DNA of 64,000 nt from Amycolatopsis arida (lineage in GTDB: Bacteria > Actinomycetota > Actinomycetes > Mycobacteriales > Pseudonocardiaceae): assembly GCF_900115565.1 (NCBI RefSeq), contig NZ_FOWW01000001.1, positions 377,731-441,730 of the forward strand, written 5' to 3'. The position numbers and the translations under genes were made by a program. The notes beneath the pieces are model-generated. The model ran no database searches. It was not told the origin of the DNA and saw only the letters and a list, made by a program, of their open reading frames with translations. Shown here piece after piece: positions 18,024 through 25,881 of the stretch (positions are counted from its first letter, which is position 1; the number at the start of each line of letters is the position of its first letter).

Positions 18024-18049
18024 TGCCCGGTTCGACGGTAGATGAAACC
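18024..18049 (-). promoter_or_regulatory. SigF-type promoter for rsbW-sigF
   Basis: On the minus strand GGTTT, 16 bases, GGGCAT, ending 50 bases before the anti-sigma GTG. This matches the mycobacterial/actinobacterial SigF pattern (GGWWT-N16/17-GGGTAY) in all but one position and suggests autoregulation. Confidence 0.65.
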
Positions 18050-18055
18050 GCCGAC

Positions 18056-18080
18056 GTTTGACGCCAGCCGGGCCGGGGTA
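18056..18080 (+). promoter_or_regulatory. SigF-type promoter for the divergent whiD-like gene
   Basis: GTTT at 18056-18059, a 16-base spacer, and GGGTA at 18076-18080, 48 bases before the whiD-like ATG. It lies back to back with the opposite-strand SigF-type promoter at 18024-18049, so both divergent genes share one small control region. Confidence 0.65.
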
Positions 18081-18128
18081 GCAACGGGCGGTCGGGAGTT
18101 CGAGGTGATCGAGCGAAGGGCGGTCGGA

Positions 18129-18434
18129 ATGGCTGACGTGAGTCGGCTGCCGGTGGTGGTCGCCGAGGAGTGGGACTGGCAGTTGCACGGCGCGTGCCGC
18201 GGTGTGGACAGCAGCCTGTTCTTCCACACGGACAACGAGCGCGGCCAGGCCAGGGAGCTGCGCGAGCAGCGGGCGAAGGCGATCTGCCAGACCTGCCCGG
18301 TGCTGGCCGAGTGCCGGGAGCACGCGTTGACGGTGCAGGAGCCGTACGGCATCTGGGGTGGCCTCGGCGAGATGGAGCGGCGCGAGATGTTCAAACGGCA
18401 GCGGAGGGCGCTGCGCCAGCAGTTGGCCGGGTGA
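18129..18434 (+). CDS. WhiB-family regulator, WhiD/WhiB3-like
   Basis: 101 residues with the four cluster-binding cysteines Cys23, Cys53, Cys56 and Cys62 and the GIWGG turn. The N-terminus (MADVSRLP...WDWQL, then CRGVDSSLFF) is close to Streptomyces WhiD, needed for late sporulation, and to mycobacterial WhiB3. WhiB proteins carry an oxygen- and NO-sensitive 4Fe-4S cluster and bind the sigma factor of RNA polymerase. Start chosen at MADVS with GAAGGG upstream. A SigF-type promoter precedes it; a paralogue with identical cysteine spacing is at 29079-29372. Confidence 0.93.
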   Translation: MADVSRLPVVVAEEWDWQLHGACRGVDSSLFFHTDNERGQARELREQRAKAICQTCPVLAECREHALTVQEPYGIWGGLGEMERREMFKRQRRALRQQLAG

Positions 18435-18603
18435 GCACCGCCGGGTGATCGAGAGGTCGATCCAACGCTCGGCTAGAGTTCAGGCGATCCCGTTGCACGG
18501 ACCCTGCGCACACGGCAGTGTGAGAACCGTCCCGATGCTGCGGCGGCGCTTGAGCCCACAGGCGCGTACCGGACTCGCATCGGTAAGCCTGAGGAGAGCC
18601 TGG

Positions 18604-18951
18604 ATGAGCGTGCCTGGTCTGGATGCCCAGACACCCGGTTTCCGGATCACCACGACCGCCGAGAACGGCGTTTGGCGTGTCGCCGTGTCAGGAGAGCTGG
18701 ACCTGCTCACCAGCCCGCAACTGCAGGAGAAGCTGACGTCGGTCGTGGACGAGCGGCCGGCCAAGGTGCTCGCCGACCTCACCGAGGTCACCTTCTTCGA
18801 CTCCTCCGCGCTGAACGCCCTGCTGCAGGTGCAGCGACACGCGCAGGAGAACAGCGTGGAGATGGCCGTGCTCGCCAGCAGCGCCGTCGAACGGGTGATC
18901 ACCCTTGCCGGTGTCGACGAGCACCTCACCTGGAAGCCCGCCCCGAACTGA
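18604..18951 (+). CDS. STAS anti-sigma factor antagonist
   Basis: 115 residues, STAS domain with VSGELDLLTSPQLQEKL and the phospho-acceptor motif FFDSSALNALL. It is a second antagonist beside the sigma module and may bind the same anti-sigma factor or another. The ATG follows GAGGAG by about eight bases. The C-terminus keeps the usual helix (SSAVERVITLAGVDEHL). Confidence 0.92.
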   Translation: MSVPGLDAQTPGFRITTTAENGVWRVAVSGELDLLTSPQLQEKLTSVVDERPAKVLADLTEVTFFDSSALNALLQVQRHAQENSVEMAVLASSAVERVITLAGVDEHLTWKPAPN

Positions 18952-18980
18952 CCACGCTTGAGCTGAACGCGCCCGAGCGA

Positions 18981-19125
18981 GACCGCCGCGCCCGGGGCGA
19001 GGCCGACTCCCAGCCCCAGCGAGACCGACGGGCCCGCGCGAAGCCGACGCCCAACCCGAGCCAGACCGACGGGCCCGCGCGAAGCCGACGCCCAACCCGA
19101 GCCAGACCAACGGACCCGCGCGAGT
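18981..19125. repeat. 41-42 bp tandem array
   Basis: Units begin at 18981, 19023, 19064 and 19105 with GACCGACGGGCCCGCG and run on through GAAGCCGACGCCCAACCCGA. Units 2 and 3 are identical; unit 1 is diverged; unit 4 is partial. The period is about twice the 21 bases seen in other arrays of this window. Confidence 0.85.
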
Positions 19126-19147
19126 GAGACTGACAGCGCCCCGGGCA

Positions 19148-19263
19148 GTTGTCCACATCACCCATCAGTGATCCACAGATTTTCGCGCCCCCCTTCCCAG
19201 GCCCCGTTCCCCGGTAAACTGGGAGCGGGGCCGGCCCCCAAGGGACAGGGTGGGGGTGGGGGT
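19148..19263 (+). repeat. DnaA-box-bearing intergenic element, copy B
   Basis: The fullest copy: GTTGTCCACA, CACCCATCAGTGATCCACAG, TTTTCGCG, then a hairpin (CCCCGTTCCC / GGGAGCGGGG around CGGTAAACT) and the palindrome GGGGCCGGCCCC, ending CAAGGGACAGGGTGGGGG. The DnaA-box match is at 19149-19157. It ends about 28 bases before the stop of the MoxR gene. Copy C at 23385-23485 is the same element on the opposite strand. Confidence 0.75.
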
Positions 19264-19291
19264 CACCGGGCGGTTGATGTTGATCTTGGTG

Positions 19292-20173
19292 TCAGGCCAG
19301 CAGGGCGTCCAGCTTCGTGCGTACCCGGTCCAGGTCCTCGCTGTACTTGAGCACCGCACCCAGGGTCGCGACGGCGGCCTCGGCGTCCAGCTCGGTCCGG
19401 TCCAGCGCGCGCAGTGCCTGGGCCCAGTCGAGTGACTCCGCGACCCCCGGCGGCTTGAGCAGCTCCAGCTCGCGCAGTCGGCGCACCGCGCCGGCCACCT
19501 GGAGGGCCAGCCGCTCCGACACGCCCGGCACCCGCCGGCGCAGGATGGCGATCTCCCGCGCCAGATCCGGGTGCTCCAACCAGTGGTACAGGCAGCGCCG
19601 CTTCAACGCGTCGTGCACCTCGCGGGTGCGGTTGGACGTGAGCACCACCAGCGGCGGCGTCGCGGCGCGCACCTCGCCGAGCTCGGGTATGGTCACCGCG
19701 TTCTCCCCGAGCAGCTCCAGCAGGAACGCCTCGAACTCGTCGTCCGCGCGGTCGATCTCGTCCACCAGCAGCACGCAGGGCACCGAGGTGAGCGCCCGCA
19801 GCAGCGGCCGGGCGAGCAGGAACCGCTCGGTGTAGAGCGACTGCTCGGCGGCCTCCACGTCGAGCCGCCCCTCCCCCGCCGCCTCCAGCGCCCGCAGGTG
19901 CAGCAGCTGCCGGGGGAAGTCCCATTCGTACAGCGCCTGCGCCGCGTCGATGCCCTCGTGGCACTGCAACCGGATCAGCGGCAGCTCCAACGCCTCGGCC
20001 AGCGCCACCGCGAGCGACGTCTTGCCGGCGCCCGGCTCGCCCTCGCAGAACAGCGGCTTGCCGAGCCGGATGGCGAGGAACGCGGCGGTGGCCACGCCGG
20101 TGTCGGCGAGGTAGCCGGTGCGGTCGAGCAGCCGGGCCAGCTCCGTCGGCGAACCCGGGGTGGCGCCTGTCAC
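19292..20173 (-). CDS. MoxR-type AAA ATPase (CoxD-like)
   Basis: 293 residues. Walker A is GEPGAGKTSLA (about residue 40), Walker B VLLVDEIDRAD, and sensor 1 VVLTSNRTREVHDALKRRC; this is the MoxR subfamily whose CoxD members, with VWA partner CoxE, mature CO dehydrogenase. GTG start at 20173 lies 10 bases after the MobA-like gene, so they form an operon. The CoxE-like partner is encoded at 12047-13150. Other MoxR ATPases have unrelated clients, so the CoxD role is an inference from the neighbourhood. Confidence 0.85.
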   Translation of the reverse strand: MTGATPGSPTELARLLDRTGYLADTGVATAAFLAIRLGKPLFCEGEPGAGKTSLAVALAEALELPLIRLQCHEGIDAAQALYEWDFPRQLLHLRALEAAGEGRLDVEAAEQSLYTERFLLARPLLRALTSVPCVLLVDEIDRADDEFEAFLLELLGENAVTIPELGEVRAATPPLVVLTSNRTREVHDALKRRCLYHWLEHPDLAREIAILRRRVPGVSERLALQVAGAVRRLRELELLKPPGVAESLDWAQALRALDRTELDAEAAVATLGAVLKYSEDLDRVRTKLDALLA

Positions 20174-20183
20174 GACGTCGAGC

Positions 20184-20774
20184 TTACGGGCTGAGGTCGT
20201 CGGGGGTGTCCACGTCGGCGCCGGTGCCGAGGTCGGCGCACTCGACCAGGCGCAGGTCCGCCCGCCCGGCCAACCACTCCCGCGCGCCGCGGTCACCCCG
20301 CGCGCTGTCCGCCACCTCGGGCCACCACCGTCGGCCGAGCAACACCGGATGCCCCGGTCTTCCGGAGTATCCGGCCCGCGCGACGGCGTCCGGCGCGGCC
20401 AGCGCGGCCAGCCGGGCCACCACGGCGGCCGGCACTCCCGGCAGGTCCACCAGGTGCACCAACGCGGCGTCCGGCGCCGGGTCCAGCTCACTCAACGCGG
20501 TCAGCCCGGCGCGCAGCGAGGCCCCCATCCCGGTGGCCCAGTCCGGCGCGACCACCGCCAGCCCGGGGTCGGGCAGCAGCGCCGCGACCTCCTCCGCCCG
20601 CGCGCCGAGCACCACCCGCACCGGGGCGCAGCCACCGCCGGTGAGCGCCCGCAGCGCCCGCACCAGCAGCGGCTCGCCGCCGGCCACCACGAGCGCCTTC
20701 GGGCGGCCGAACCGCCGGCCCGCCCCCGCCGCGAGCAGCAGCCCGGCCACGCTCGGCCCTCCGGCACTATCCAT
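20184..20774 (-). CDS. MobA-like nucleotidyltransferase
   Basis: 196 residues. The signature LLLAAGAGRRFGRPKAL at the start and the HLVDLPGVPAAVV motif with metal-binding Asp identify a molybdenum cofactor nucleotidyltransferase (MobA/MocA) fold. MocA-type enzymes add CMP to molybdopterin to make the MCD cofactor used by CO dehydrogenase-like enzymes, which suits the cox genes nearby. Start taken at MDSAGG (20774); ATG at 20798 is possible. It sits 10 bases before the MoxR gene. Confidence 0.85.
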   Translation of the reverse strand: MDSAGGPSVAGLLLAAGAGRRFGRPKALVVAGGEPLLVRALRALTGGGCAPVRVVLGARAEEVAALLPDPGLAVVAPDWATGMGASLRAGLTALSELDPAPDAALVHLVDLPGVPAAVVARLAALAAPDAVARAGYSGRPGHPVLLGRRWWPEVADSARGDRGAREWLAGRADLRLVECADLGTGADVDTPDDLSP

Positions 20775-20857
20775 GGCGGCAGCATATCCGCTGGTCATGC
20801 CCTGATACGTGGTGTCCGGCCTGGTCAACCGGCGCCCCGAATGGTTAGGTTCGGCGG

Positions 20858-21829
20858 GTGACCAAGCCGCCCACGATCGTCGTCACCCGCCCGATCGCCG
20901 AGCCCGCGGTGAAGCTGCTCGCCGACGCCGGCGAGGTCCGCGTGCTCGACCCGGCCGACCCGCCCACCACCGAGGACGTGCACTCCGCGGTCGCCGGCGC
21001 CGACGCGGTGGTGAGCACCCTGCAGGACCGGATCGACGGCGCGTTCGCCGACGCCGCCGGGCCGGGGCTGCGCGTGGTGTCCACCGTGGCCGTCGGCTAC
21101 GACAACATCGACGTGCCGGCGCTGACCGAGCGCGGCGTCGTGGTGACCAACACGCCCGGCGTGCTCACCGACGCCACCGCAGACCTGGCGTTCGGGCTGC
21201 TGCTGGCCGTCACCCGGCGGATCGGCGAGGGCGAGCGGTTGCTGCGCGAGCGTCGGCCGTGGAAGTTCGACCTCGCGTTCATGCTGGGCACCGGGCTGCA
21301 GGGCAAGACGCTCGGCATCGTCGGGCTCGGCCAGATCGGCAGGGCGGTGGCGCGGCGGGCCAGGGCGTTCGGCATGGAGATCGCCTACACCGGCCGGCGG
21401 CGCGCGCCCGCCGCGGTGGTCACCGAGCTCGGCGCCCGCTTCCTGGAGCTGCCGGACCTGCTGCGCACCGCCGACGTGGTGTCGCTGCACTGCCCGCTCA
21501 CGCCCGAGACCGAGCACCTGATCGACACCGACGCGCTCGCCACGATGAAGCCGAGCGCGTACCTGGTGAACACCACGCGCGGCCCGGTGGTCGACGAGGC
21601 CGCGCTGGCGCGGGCGCTGACCGAGCGGGCGATCGCCGGCGCCGCGCTGGACGTCTTCGAGAAGGAGCCCGAAGTGCACCCAGCCCTGCTGGAACTGGAC
21701 AACGTCGTGCTCACGCCACACCTGGGCTCGGCGACCGTGGAGACCCGCACGGCGATGGCGATGCTCGCCGCGCGCAACGCCGCCGCGGTGCTCGCCGGCG
21801 AGGCCCCGCTGACCCCGGTGGCGCCATGA
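20858..21829 (+). CDS. D-2-hydroxyacid dehydrogenase (glyoxylate/hydroxypyruvate reductase-like)
   Basis: 323 residues. NAD(P)-binding motif GLGQIG near residue 153, the catalytic Arg in NTTRGPVVDE, the Glu in DVFEKEPEV and the active-site His in TPHLGSAT are in order. It reduces glyoxylate or hydroxypyruvate to glycolate or glycerate. The GTG start follows a weak GGTTCGGCGG. Its stop overlaps the glycerate kinase ATG (ATGA), a pairing that makes sense because its product glycerate is the kinase substrate. Confidence 0.9.
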   Translation: MTKPPTIVVTRPIAEPAVKLLADAGEVRVLDPADPPTTEDVHSAVAGADAVVSTLQDRIDGAFADAAGPGLRVVSTVAVGYDNIDVPALTERGVVVTNTPGVLTDATADLAFGLLLAVTRRIGEGERLLRERRPWKFDLAFMLGTGLQGKTLGIVGLGQIGRAVARRARAFGMEIAYTGRRRAPAAVVTELGARFLELPDLLRTADVVSLHCPLTPETEHLIDTDALATMKPSAYLVNTTRGPVVDEAALARALTERAIAGAALDVFEKEPEVHPALLELDNVVLTPHLGSATVETRTAMAMLAARNAAAVLAGEAPLTPVAP

Positions 21830-22947
21830 GGGTGGTCGTCGCGCCGGACAAGTTCAAGGGCAGCCTCACCGCGGTGGAGGCCGCCGAGGCGATTGGTGCC
21901 GGAGTGCGGGACGTGCTGCCGGACGCCGAGGTGGTGGCCTGCCCGGTGGCCGACGGCGGGGAGGGCACGCTCGACGTGCTGCTGGCCGCCGGTGGGCGGC
22001 GGGTGGACGTGCGGGTACCGGGGCCGCTCGACGCCCCGGTGGACGCCTGGTACGTGCTGCTCGACGGCACGGCGTACCTGGAGTCGGCCAGGGCGTGCGG
22101 GATCGAGCACGTGGAGCCGTCGCCGGAGGTGGCGCTGGCCGCGCACACCTTCGGCGTGGGTGAGCTGGTCGGGCACGCGCTCGACGGTGGGGCGCGGTCG
22201 CTCGTGCTCACCGTGGGCGGCACGGCGAGCACCGACGGCGGCGCGGGGATGCTGGCCGCGCTCGGGGCGCGGTTGCGAGACGAGGCCGGGCGGCCGGTCG
22301 GGCTCGGCGGCGGTGCGCTCGGCGCGGTGCGCGAGGTGGACCTGGAGCCGGTGCGGGCACGGCTGGCGGGTGTGCGGGCGCGGGTGGCCACGGACGTCAC
22401 GAACCCGCTGCTCGGGCCGGACGGCGCGGCGCCGGTGTTCGGGCCGCAGAAGGGCGCGGGGCCGCGCGAGGTGGAGCGGCTCGCGGAGGCGCTGGGGGCG
22501 TGGTCGGACGCGCTGGTGAAGGCCGGGGCGGAGCCGGTGGCCGACGTGCCGGGTGCGGGAGCCGGCGGTGGGATCGCGGCCGGGGCGATCGCGGGCCTCG
22601 GCGCCGGGGTCGAGTCGGGCTTCGACCTGGTGGTGGAGCTCACCGGCGTGTCGAGGGCGCTGGCCGGCGCGGACCTGGTGATCACGGGTGAGGGGTCGCT
22701 CGACGCGCAGAGCCTGGCGGGCAAGGCGCCGGCCGGCATCGCGGCGCGGGCGGGTGCGCGGGACATCCCGGTGCTCGCCGTGGCCGGCCGCATCCAGCTC
22801 GACGAGGGTGCGCTGACCGGGGCGGGCATCGCCGGTGGGCGGGCGTTGATCGACCATGCCCCGTCGCTGGAGTACGCGCAGGCCAACGCCTACCCGTTGC
22901 TGCGGGAGCAGGCGGCCGCCCTGGTCCGCCACTGGCTGGCCCGCTGA
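21826..22947 (+). CDS. glxK: Glycerate kinase
   Basis: 373 residues of the bacterial glycerate kinase (GckA/GlxK, type I) family: N-terminal VVAPDKFKGSLTAVEAAEAI, then CPVADGGEGTLDVL, TVGGTASTDGGAGML, and C-terminal ITGEGSLDAQSLAGKAP. Phosphorylates D-glycerate (family products are 2- or 3-phosphoglycerate). Coupled by a 4-base overlap to the upstream dehydrogenase, so glyoxylate or hydroxypyruvate can be fed into glycolysis. Confidence 0.93.
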   Translation: MRVVVAPDKFKGSLTAVEAAEAIGAGVRDVLPDAEVVACPVADGGEGTLDVLLAAGGRRVDVRVPGPLDAPVDAWYVLLDGTAYLESARACGIEHVEPSPEVALAAHTFGVGELVGHALDGGARSLVLTVGGTASTDGGAGMLAALGARLRDEAGRPVGLGGGALGAVREVDLEPVRARLAGVRARVATDVTNPLLGPDGAAPVFGPQKGAGPREVERLAEALGAWSDALVKAGAEPVADVPGAGAGGGIAAGAIAGLGAGVESGFDLVVELTGVSRALAGADLVITGEGSLDAQSLAGKAPAGIAARAGARDIPVLAVAGRIQLDEGALTGAGIAGGRALIDHAPSLEYAQANAYPLLREQAAALVRHWLAR

Positions 22948-23115
22948 CCGCCTGGTCCGCTGGCTGGCTGTGGCTCGCTGATTGCCTTGCTTGTCTGGCC
23001 CGCTGACTGTCCGGCCCACTGACCGCCTGGCCCACCGCTGACTGGCTCGGCCCAACTGGCTGCCTGGCCCGCTCGCTCGGCTGGCTGGCTCGCCTCGGCC
23101 CGCTGAGTGGCTGGC
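22948..23115. repeat. Degenerate tandem repeat tract
   Basis: About ten diverged units around CCGCTGACnGCCTGGC, each 16-24 bases, following directly on the glycerate kinase stop. The unit lengths vary, unlike the strict 21-base arrays elsewhere. Confidence 0.6.
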
Positions 23116-23384
23116 CTGCTGACGCCACACCTACGCACCCGCCGAGCGGATCGGCCCGCGTGGCTCAACCGCCGGGGGTGGCCCACCGCGAGCGCCGGGG
23201 GCGGCCGGCAACCGCGGGCGCCGGGCCACCGACTCAAGAACGCGGCACGGGACGACGGCACGACGGCGTTGCCCCAGCGCCACGCCACACGCCCACGTCG
23301 CCCTGCGATTCCACGAAGCCGATGACACGAAGTGCTGACCACGGCACGAATGGCAGCAACCGCCGCCACCTCAGAACCCGCCCT

Positions 23385-23485
23385 CCCTTGGGGGGCGGTC
23401 GCCCAGTTCCAGCCTATCGCCTCGGGGGCACCGCGAGGGGGATCGCGGAAATCTGTGGATCACTGATGGGTGATGTGAACAACTC
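23385..23485 (-). repeat. DnaA-box-bearing intergenic element, copy C
   Basis: On the minus strand it reads GTTGTTCACATCACCCATCA, GTGATCCACAGATTTCCGCG, then a diverged GC-rich middle, GATAGGCTGG and CCGCCCCCCAAGGGAGGGCGGG. Its first 40 bases are almost identical to copy B (19148-19263), in inverted orientation. The DnaA box has one change (TTGTTCACA). Confidence 0.75.
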
Positions 23486-23564
23486 GCCGCCACGGCCGAG
23501 CGAACAACGCCGGGAGCGGCCGAACAGCCGGACGGCGGCCAGCGGCGATGTGGCGCCGACGGCC

Positions 23565-23655
23565 AACAAGGCGACGCAAACAGGCAACACGGCCACGGGA
23601 ACCGCAAACACGGCGACGCGAGCGGCAAACACGGCGACGGGAACGGCGAACACGT
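23565..23655. repeat. 21-bp tandem array, AACACGGCGACG type
   Basis: Four 21-base units starting at 23565, 23586, 23607 and 23628 plus a partial fifth, core AACACGGCGACGCGAGCGGCA. The same unit recurs at 58133-58190. Confidence 0.8.
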
Positions 23656-23756
23656 GTGGGGACGCCGGGCGCGCGTGCGCGGGGCGCGGACACGGCGTGG
23701 GCGCAGGGGCCTCGGGTGGGGTCGGCGGAAGCGCCGCCGACCCCACCCGAGGTCGG

Positions 23757-24065
23757 TTACCGCTGCGGGTCGACGTTGTCGACCGGCTGCTGCATCACCG
23801 CGAAGCTGAGCTGGCCCTGCTCGTCCTGCTGGACGTCGAGCAACTTGTCGTCGAGGAAGTCGGCGGCCTGCGGCTCCAGGAAGACCCTGGCGCCGCTCTC
23901 GGTGCCGAGAACCTGGTCGCCCTCCTCGGGGGCGGGCGCCACGGACAGCGCGAGCTGCGCCCCGGCGTCCTGCTGTTCCTGCACCGCGAACCGCAGCCCG
24001 GCGTTCTCCTGCTGCGCGGTCAGCGCGGTGATCGCCTCGGCGGCGGCGTCGGTCATGGCAAGCAT
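23757..24065 (-). CDS. HesB/IscA-like protein lacking cysteines
   Basis: 102 residues resembling the A-type Fe-S carrier fold (MTDAAAEAITALT start, GARVFLEPQAADFLDDKLLD strand-turn), but it has no cysteine at all, so it cannot ligate a cluster in the IscA way. Similar Cys-free proteins are common in actinomycetes and their role is unknown. Start behind a GGGAAGG. Monocistronic on the minus strand, highly acidic. Confidence 0.75.
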   Translation of the reverse strand: MLAMTDAAAEAITALTAQQENAGLRFAVQEQQDAGAQLALSVAPAPEEGDQVLGTESGARVFLEPQAADFLDDKLLDVQQDEQGQLSFAVMQQPVDNVDPQR

Positions 24066-24175
24066 CGTGGTCGACCTTCCCTTCGGTCGCGGTCGTTGCG
24101 CCTTGCCATTCCCACCGTAGGGGGCGCCGCTGCGGACCGCGCGCCCCGGTTACTCCGAACGGACGCACCCCCTGC

Positions 24176-24826
24176 TCAGAGTGCCTTCGCCGCTACGCAC
24201 AGGTCCTCGACCAGCTCACGGTAGGCGTCCGCGCGGGCCTCGTCCCGTGCGCGCAGGATCGACGACGGGTGCACCGTCGCCAACCCCCTCGGCACCGGGT
24301 CCAGCGACACCTCCGCCTCCTCCGCCAGGTCGAGCAGCTCGCCGCGCCGCACGCTCACCTTGAAGGACGTGCCCAGTACCGACTGCGCGGCGGTGGCGCC
24401 GAGGAACACCACGAGATCGGGCCGCACCACCTCCAGCTCGGCCAGCAACCACGGCCGACACGCGGCGATCTGCGCCCGGGTCGGCTTCTGGTGCAGCCGC
24501 CGCTTGCCGCGCTCCGGCGGCACGAACCGGAAGTGCTTCACGGCGTTGGTGACGTACACCTCCTCCCGGTCGATCCCGGCCTCGACCAGCGCCTTGTCCA
24601 GCAGCGCGCCGGCGGGGCCGACGAACGGCTCCCCGGAGAGGTCCTCCCGATCCCCCGGTTGCTCGCCGACCATCACCATCCGCGCCTGCTCACCCCCCGC
24701 GCCGAACACCGTCTGGGTGGCGTTGCGGTACAGGTCGCAGCCCTGGCAGGTGGCCGCGGCCGTGCGCAATCGGGGCAGCTCCAGCTCGTCCGGCAGGTAG
24801 TGCTCGGCACCTTCGTAGTCGGGCAT
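24176..24826 (-). CDS. udgX: UdgX-family uracil-DNA binding/cross-linking protein
   Basis: 216 residues of the family 4-like uracil-DNA glycosylases. The Fe-S cysteines begin with CQGC (27, 30); motif A is GEQPGDREDLSGEPF, and the extra loop GKRRLHQKP contains His112, matching the KRRIH loop that in mycobacterial UdgX forms a covalent bond to the uracil site in DNA; motif B is HPSSILR. It is therefore UdgX rather than an ordinary glycosylase. Last gene of a three-gene operon behind a SigF-type promoter (25857-25881). Confidence 0.92.
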   Translation of the reverse strand: MPDYEGAEHYLPDELELPRLRTAAATCQGCDLYRNATQTVFGAGGEQARMVMVGEQPGDREDLSGEPFVGPAGALLDKALVEAGIDREEVYVTNAVKHFRFVPPERGKRRLHQKPTRAQIAACRPWLLAELEVVRPDLVVFLGATAAQSVLGTSFKVSVRRGELLDLAEEAEVSLDPVPRGLATVHPSSILRARDEARADAYRELVEDLCVAAKAL

Positions 24827-24850
24827 CGCTCACCACTCCGTGATCGGGGA

Positions 24851-25309
24851 TCACCGCTCCGCGCCCACCGGTCCCTCCCCGGAGAGCGACGCCGTCCAGC
24901 GCAGCGTGTGCACCACCGCCTCGAGCTGGGCCACCGGGTCACGGTCCTCGGCGACGAGGTCGACGTGGTAGTCGGCGTCCTCGGGCCGGCCGTTGAGCAG
25001 CGCCAGCACGGCCCGCAGCATGGCGCGCAGCGGGGGCCGGACCTCGTCGATGCCCACCTCGTGCTCGTGCTCGTCGGTGATGTCGAGGACGAACACGTGC
25101 TCGGGCCGGACCGGCGCGGCGGCCCGCCGCACGGCCGCCGCGGTGCCGTCCACCAACGCGCTCAGCAGCGGCCGGAGCAGGTGCCGCTCCGGCGACCACT
25201 TGCCCACCACCCTCCTGACGAGCGTGGTGAGCCGGTCCAGGTCCCGCGCCCGGACCAGCGCGAGCATGCGGTCGGCGAGGTCCTGCACGGTCTGCCCACG
25301 GGTGCTCAC
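24851..25309 (-). CDS. Hypothetical protein (152 aa)
   Basis: 152 residues, soluble, mostly helical, with a probable beta segment HVFVLDITDEHEHEVGIDEV. Family not recognised. The GTG start is preceded by GGAGGG. It lies 31 bases after the DUF5709 gene and 24 bases before udgX, all on the minus strand, so it is cotranscribed with them. A role in stress is suggested only by the SigF-type promoter upstream of the operon. Confidence 0.75.
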   Translation of the reverse strand: MSTRGQTVQDLADRMLALVRARDLDRLTTLVRRVVGKWSPERHLLRPLLSALVDGTAAAVRRAAAPVRPEHVFVLDITDEHEHEVGIDEVRPPLRAMLRAVLALLNGRPEDADYHVDLVAEDRDPVAQLEAVVHTLRWTASLSGEGPVGAER

Positions 25310-25340
25310 GGTGCCCTCCGTCCTCGCACGGTCGCCGGTC

Positions 25341-25814
25341 TCACTCGGCCTCCCGGTCCGGGGTCCGGAGCGCCTCGGCGACCGATCCGCCCGCCTCGTC
25401 GGCCCGCCGGCCCTCCTCGCGGGCGTCGGCGGTGGGCAGGTCCAACGGCTCCTCACCGGGCGCGATCCGCTGCTCCTCCGGCAGCGCGTCGTCCACCGAC
25501 TGGTCCAGCTGGTCGGCGGGCGTCGCGGCGATCGGCCGCTCCGGCACGTCCGGCGGGCGCACGTCCGGCTGCTCCTGCTCGACCCGCTCCTCGAGTGGTT
25601 CGCGGTACTGCTGCTCCATGTGCGTGGTGCCCCAGCGATCGCCGACGGCGTAGTTCTCCGGCGGCTCCACCCCTTCCTCGAGTGGATCGAGCCGGAGCCG
25701 GTCCTGGTCGAGATCCTCGCTGCTGCTCAACGCCGCCGGATCGGTCTCGACGGCGTCCGGGTCGTGGGCGTCGTCGCGATCGTGGGGAACCGCGTCGCCG
25801 ATCGGGTCGTTCAC
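25341..25814 (-). CDS. DUF5709-type acidic protein
   Basis: 157 residues, strongly acidic and probably largely disordered. It carries the DUF5709-like core DRLRLDPLEEGVEPPENY...GDRWGTTHMEQ and a tail of EEQRIAPGEEPLDLPTADAREEGRRADEAGGSVAEALR. Related proteins are widespread in actinomycetes; function unknown. GTG start behind GGGAG. First gene of the operon with the 152-residue protein and udgX. Confidence 0.8.
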   Translation of the reverse strand: MNDPIGDAVPHDRDDAHDPDAVETDPAALSSSEDLDQDRLRLDPLEEGVEPPENYAVGDRWGTTHMEQQYREPLEERVEQEQPDVRPPDVPERPIAATPADQLDQSVDDALPEEQRIAPGEEPLDLPTADAREEGRRADEAGGSVAEALRTPDREAE

Positions 25815-25856
25815 CGTTGCTCCCAGCGTCGATTCCGTCGTGCCTGGCCCAGGAGG

Positions 25857-25881
25857 TACCCCGGAGCATCCGGGAACAAAC
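25857..25881 (-). promoter_or_regulatory. SigF-type promoter for the DUF5709-udgX operon
   Basis: Minus strand: GTTT at 25881-25878, 16-base spacer, GGGTA at 25861-25857, 43 bases before the GTG of the DUF5709 gene. Same spacing and boxes as the site at 18056-18080. Confidence 0.6.

Larger units (their letters stand above)
18952..19291. other. Gene-free stretch with repeats
   Basis: 340 bases between convergent genes. It holds a 41-42 bp tandem array (18981-19125) and copy B of the DnaA-box element (19148-19263). No gene is seen. Confidence 0.6.
22948..23756. other. Gene-free stretch with repeats
   Basis: About 810 bases between glycerate kinase and the HesB-like gene. It holds a degenerate CTGGCCCGCTGAC repeat tract (22948-23115), copy C of the DnaA-box element (23385-23485) and a 21-bp array (23565-23655). 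No gene is supported. Confidence 0.6.

Noticed and set aside
19149-19157. Replication origin
   Set aside because: Only one good DnaA box per element, no dnaA/dnaN/gyrB neighbours, and copies lie at several separate sites.
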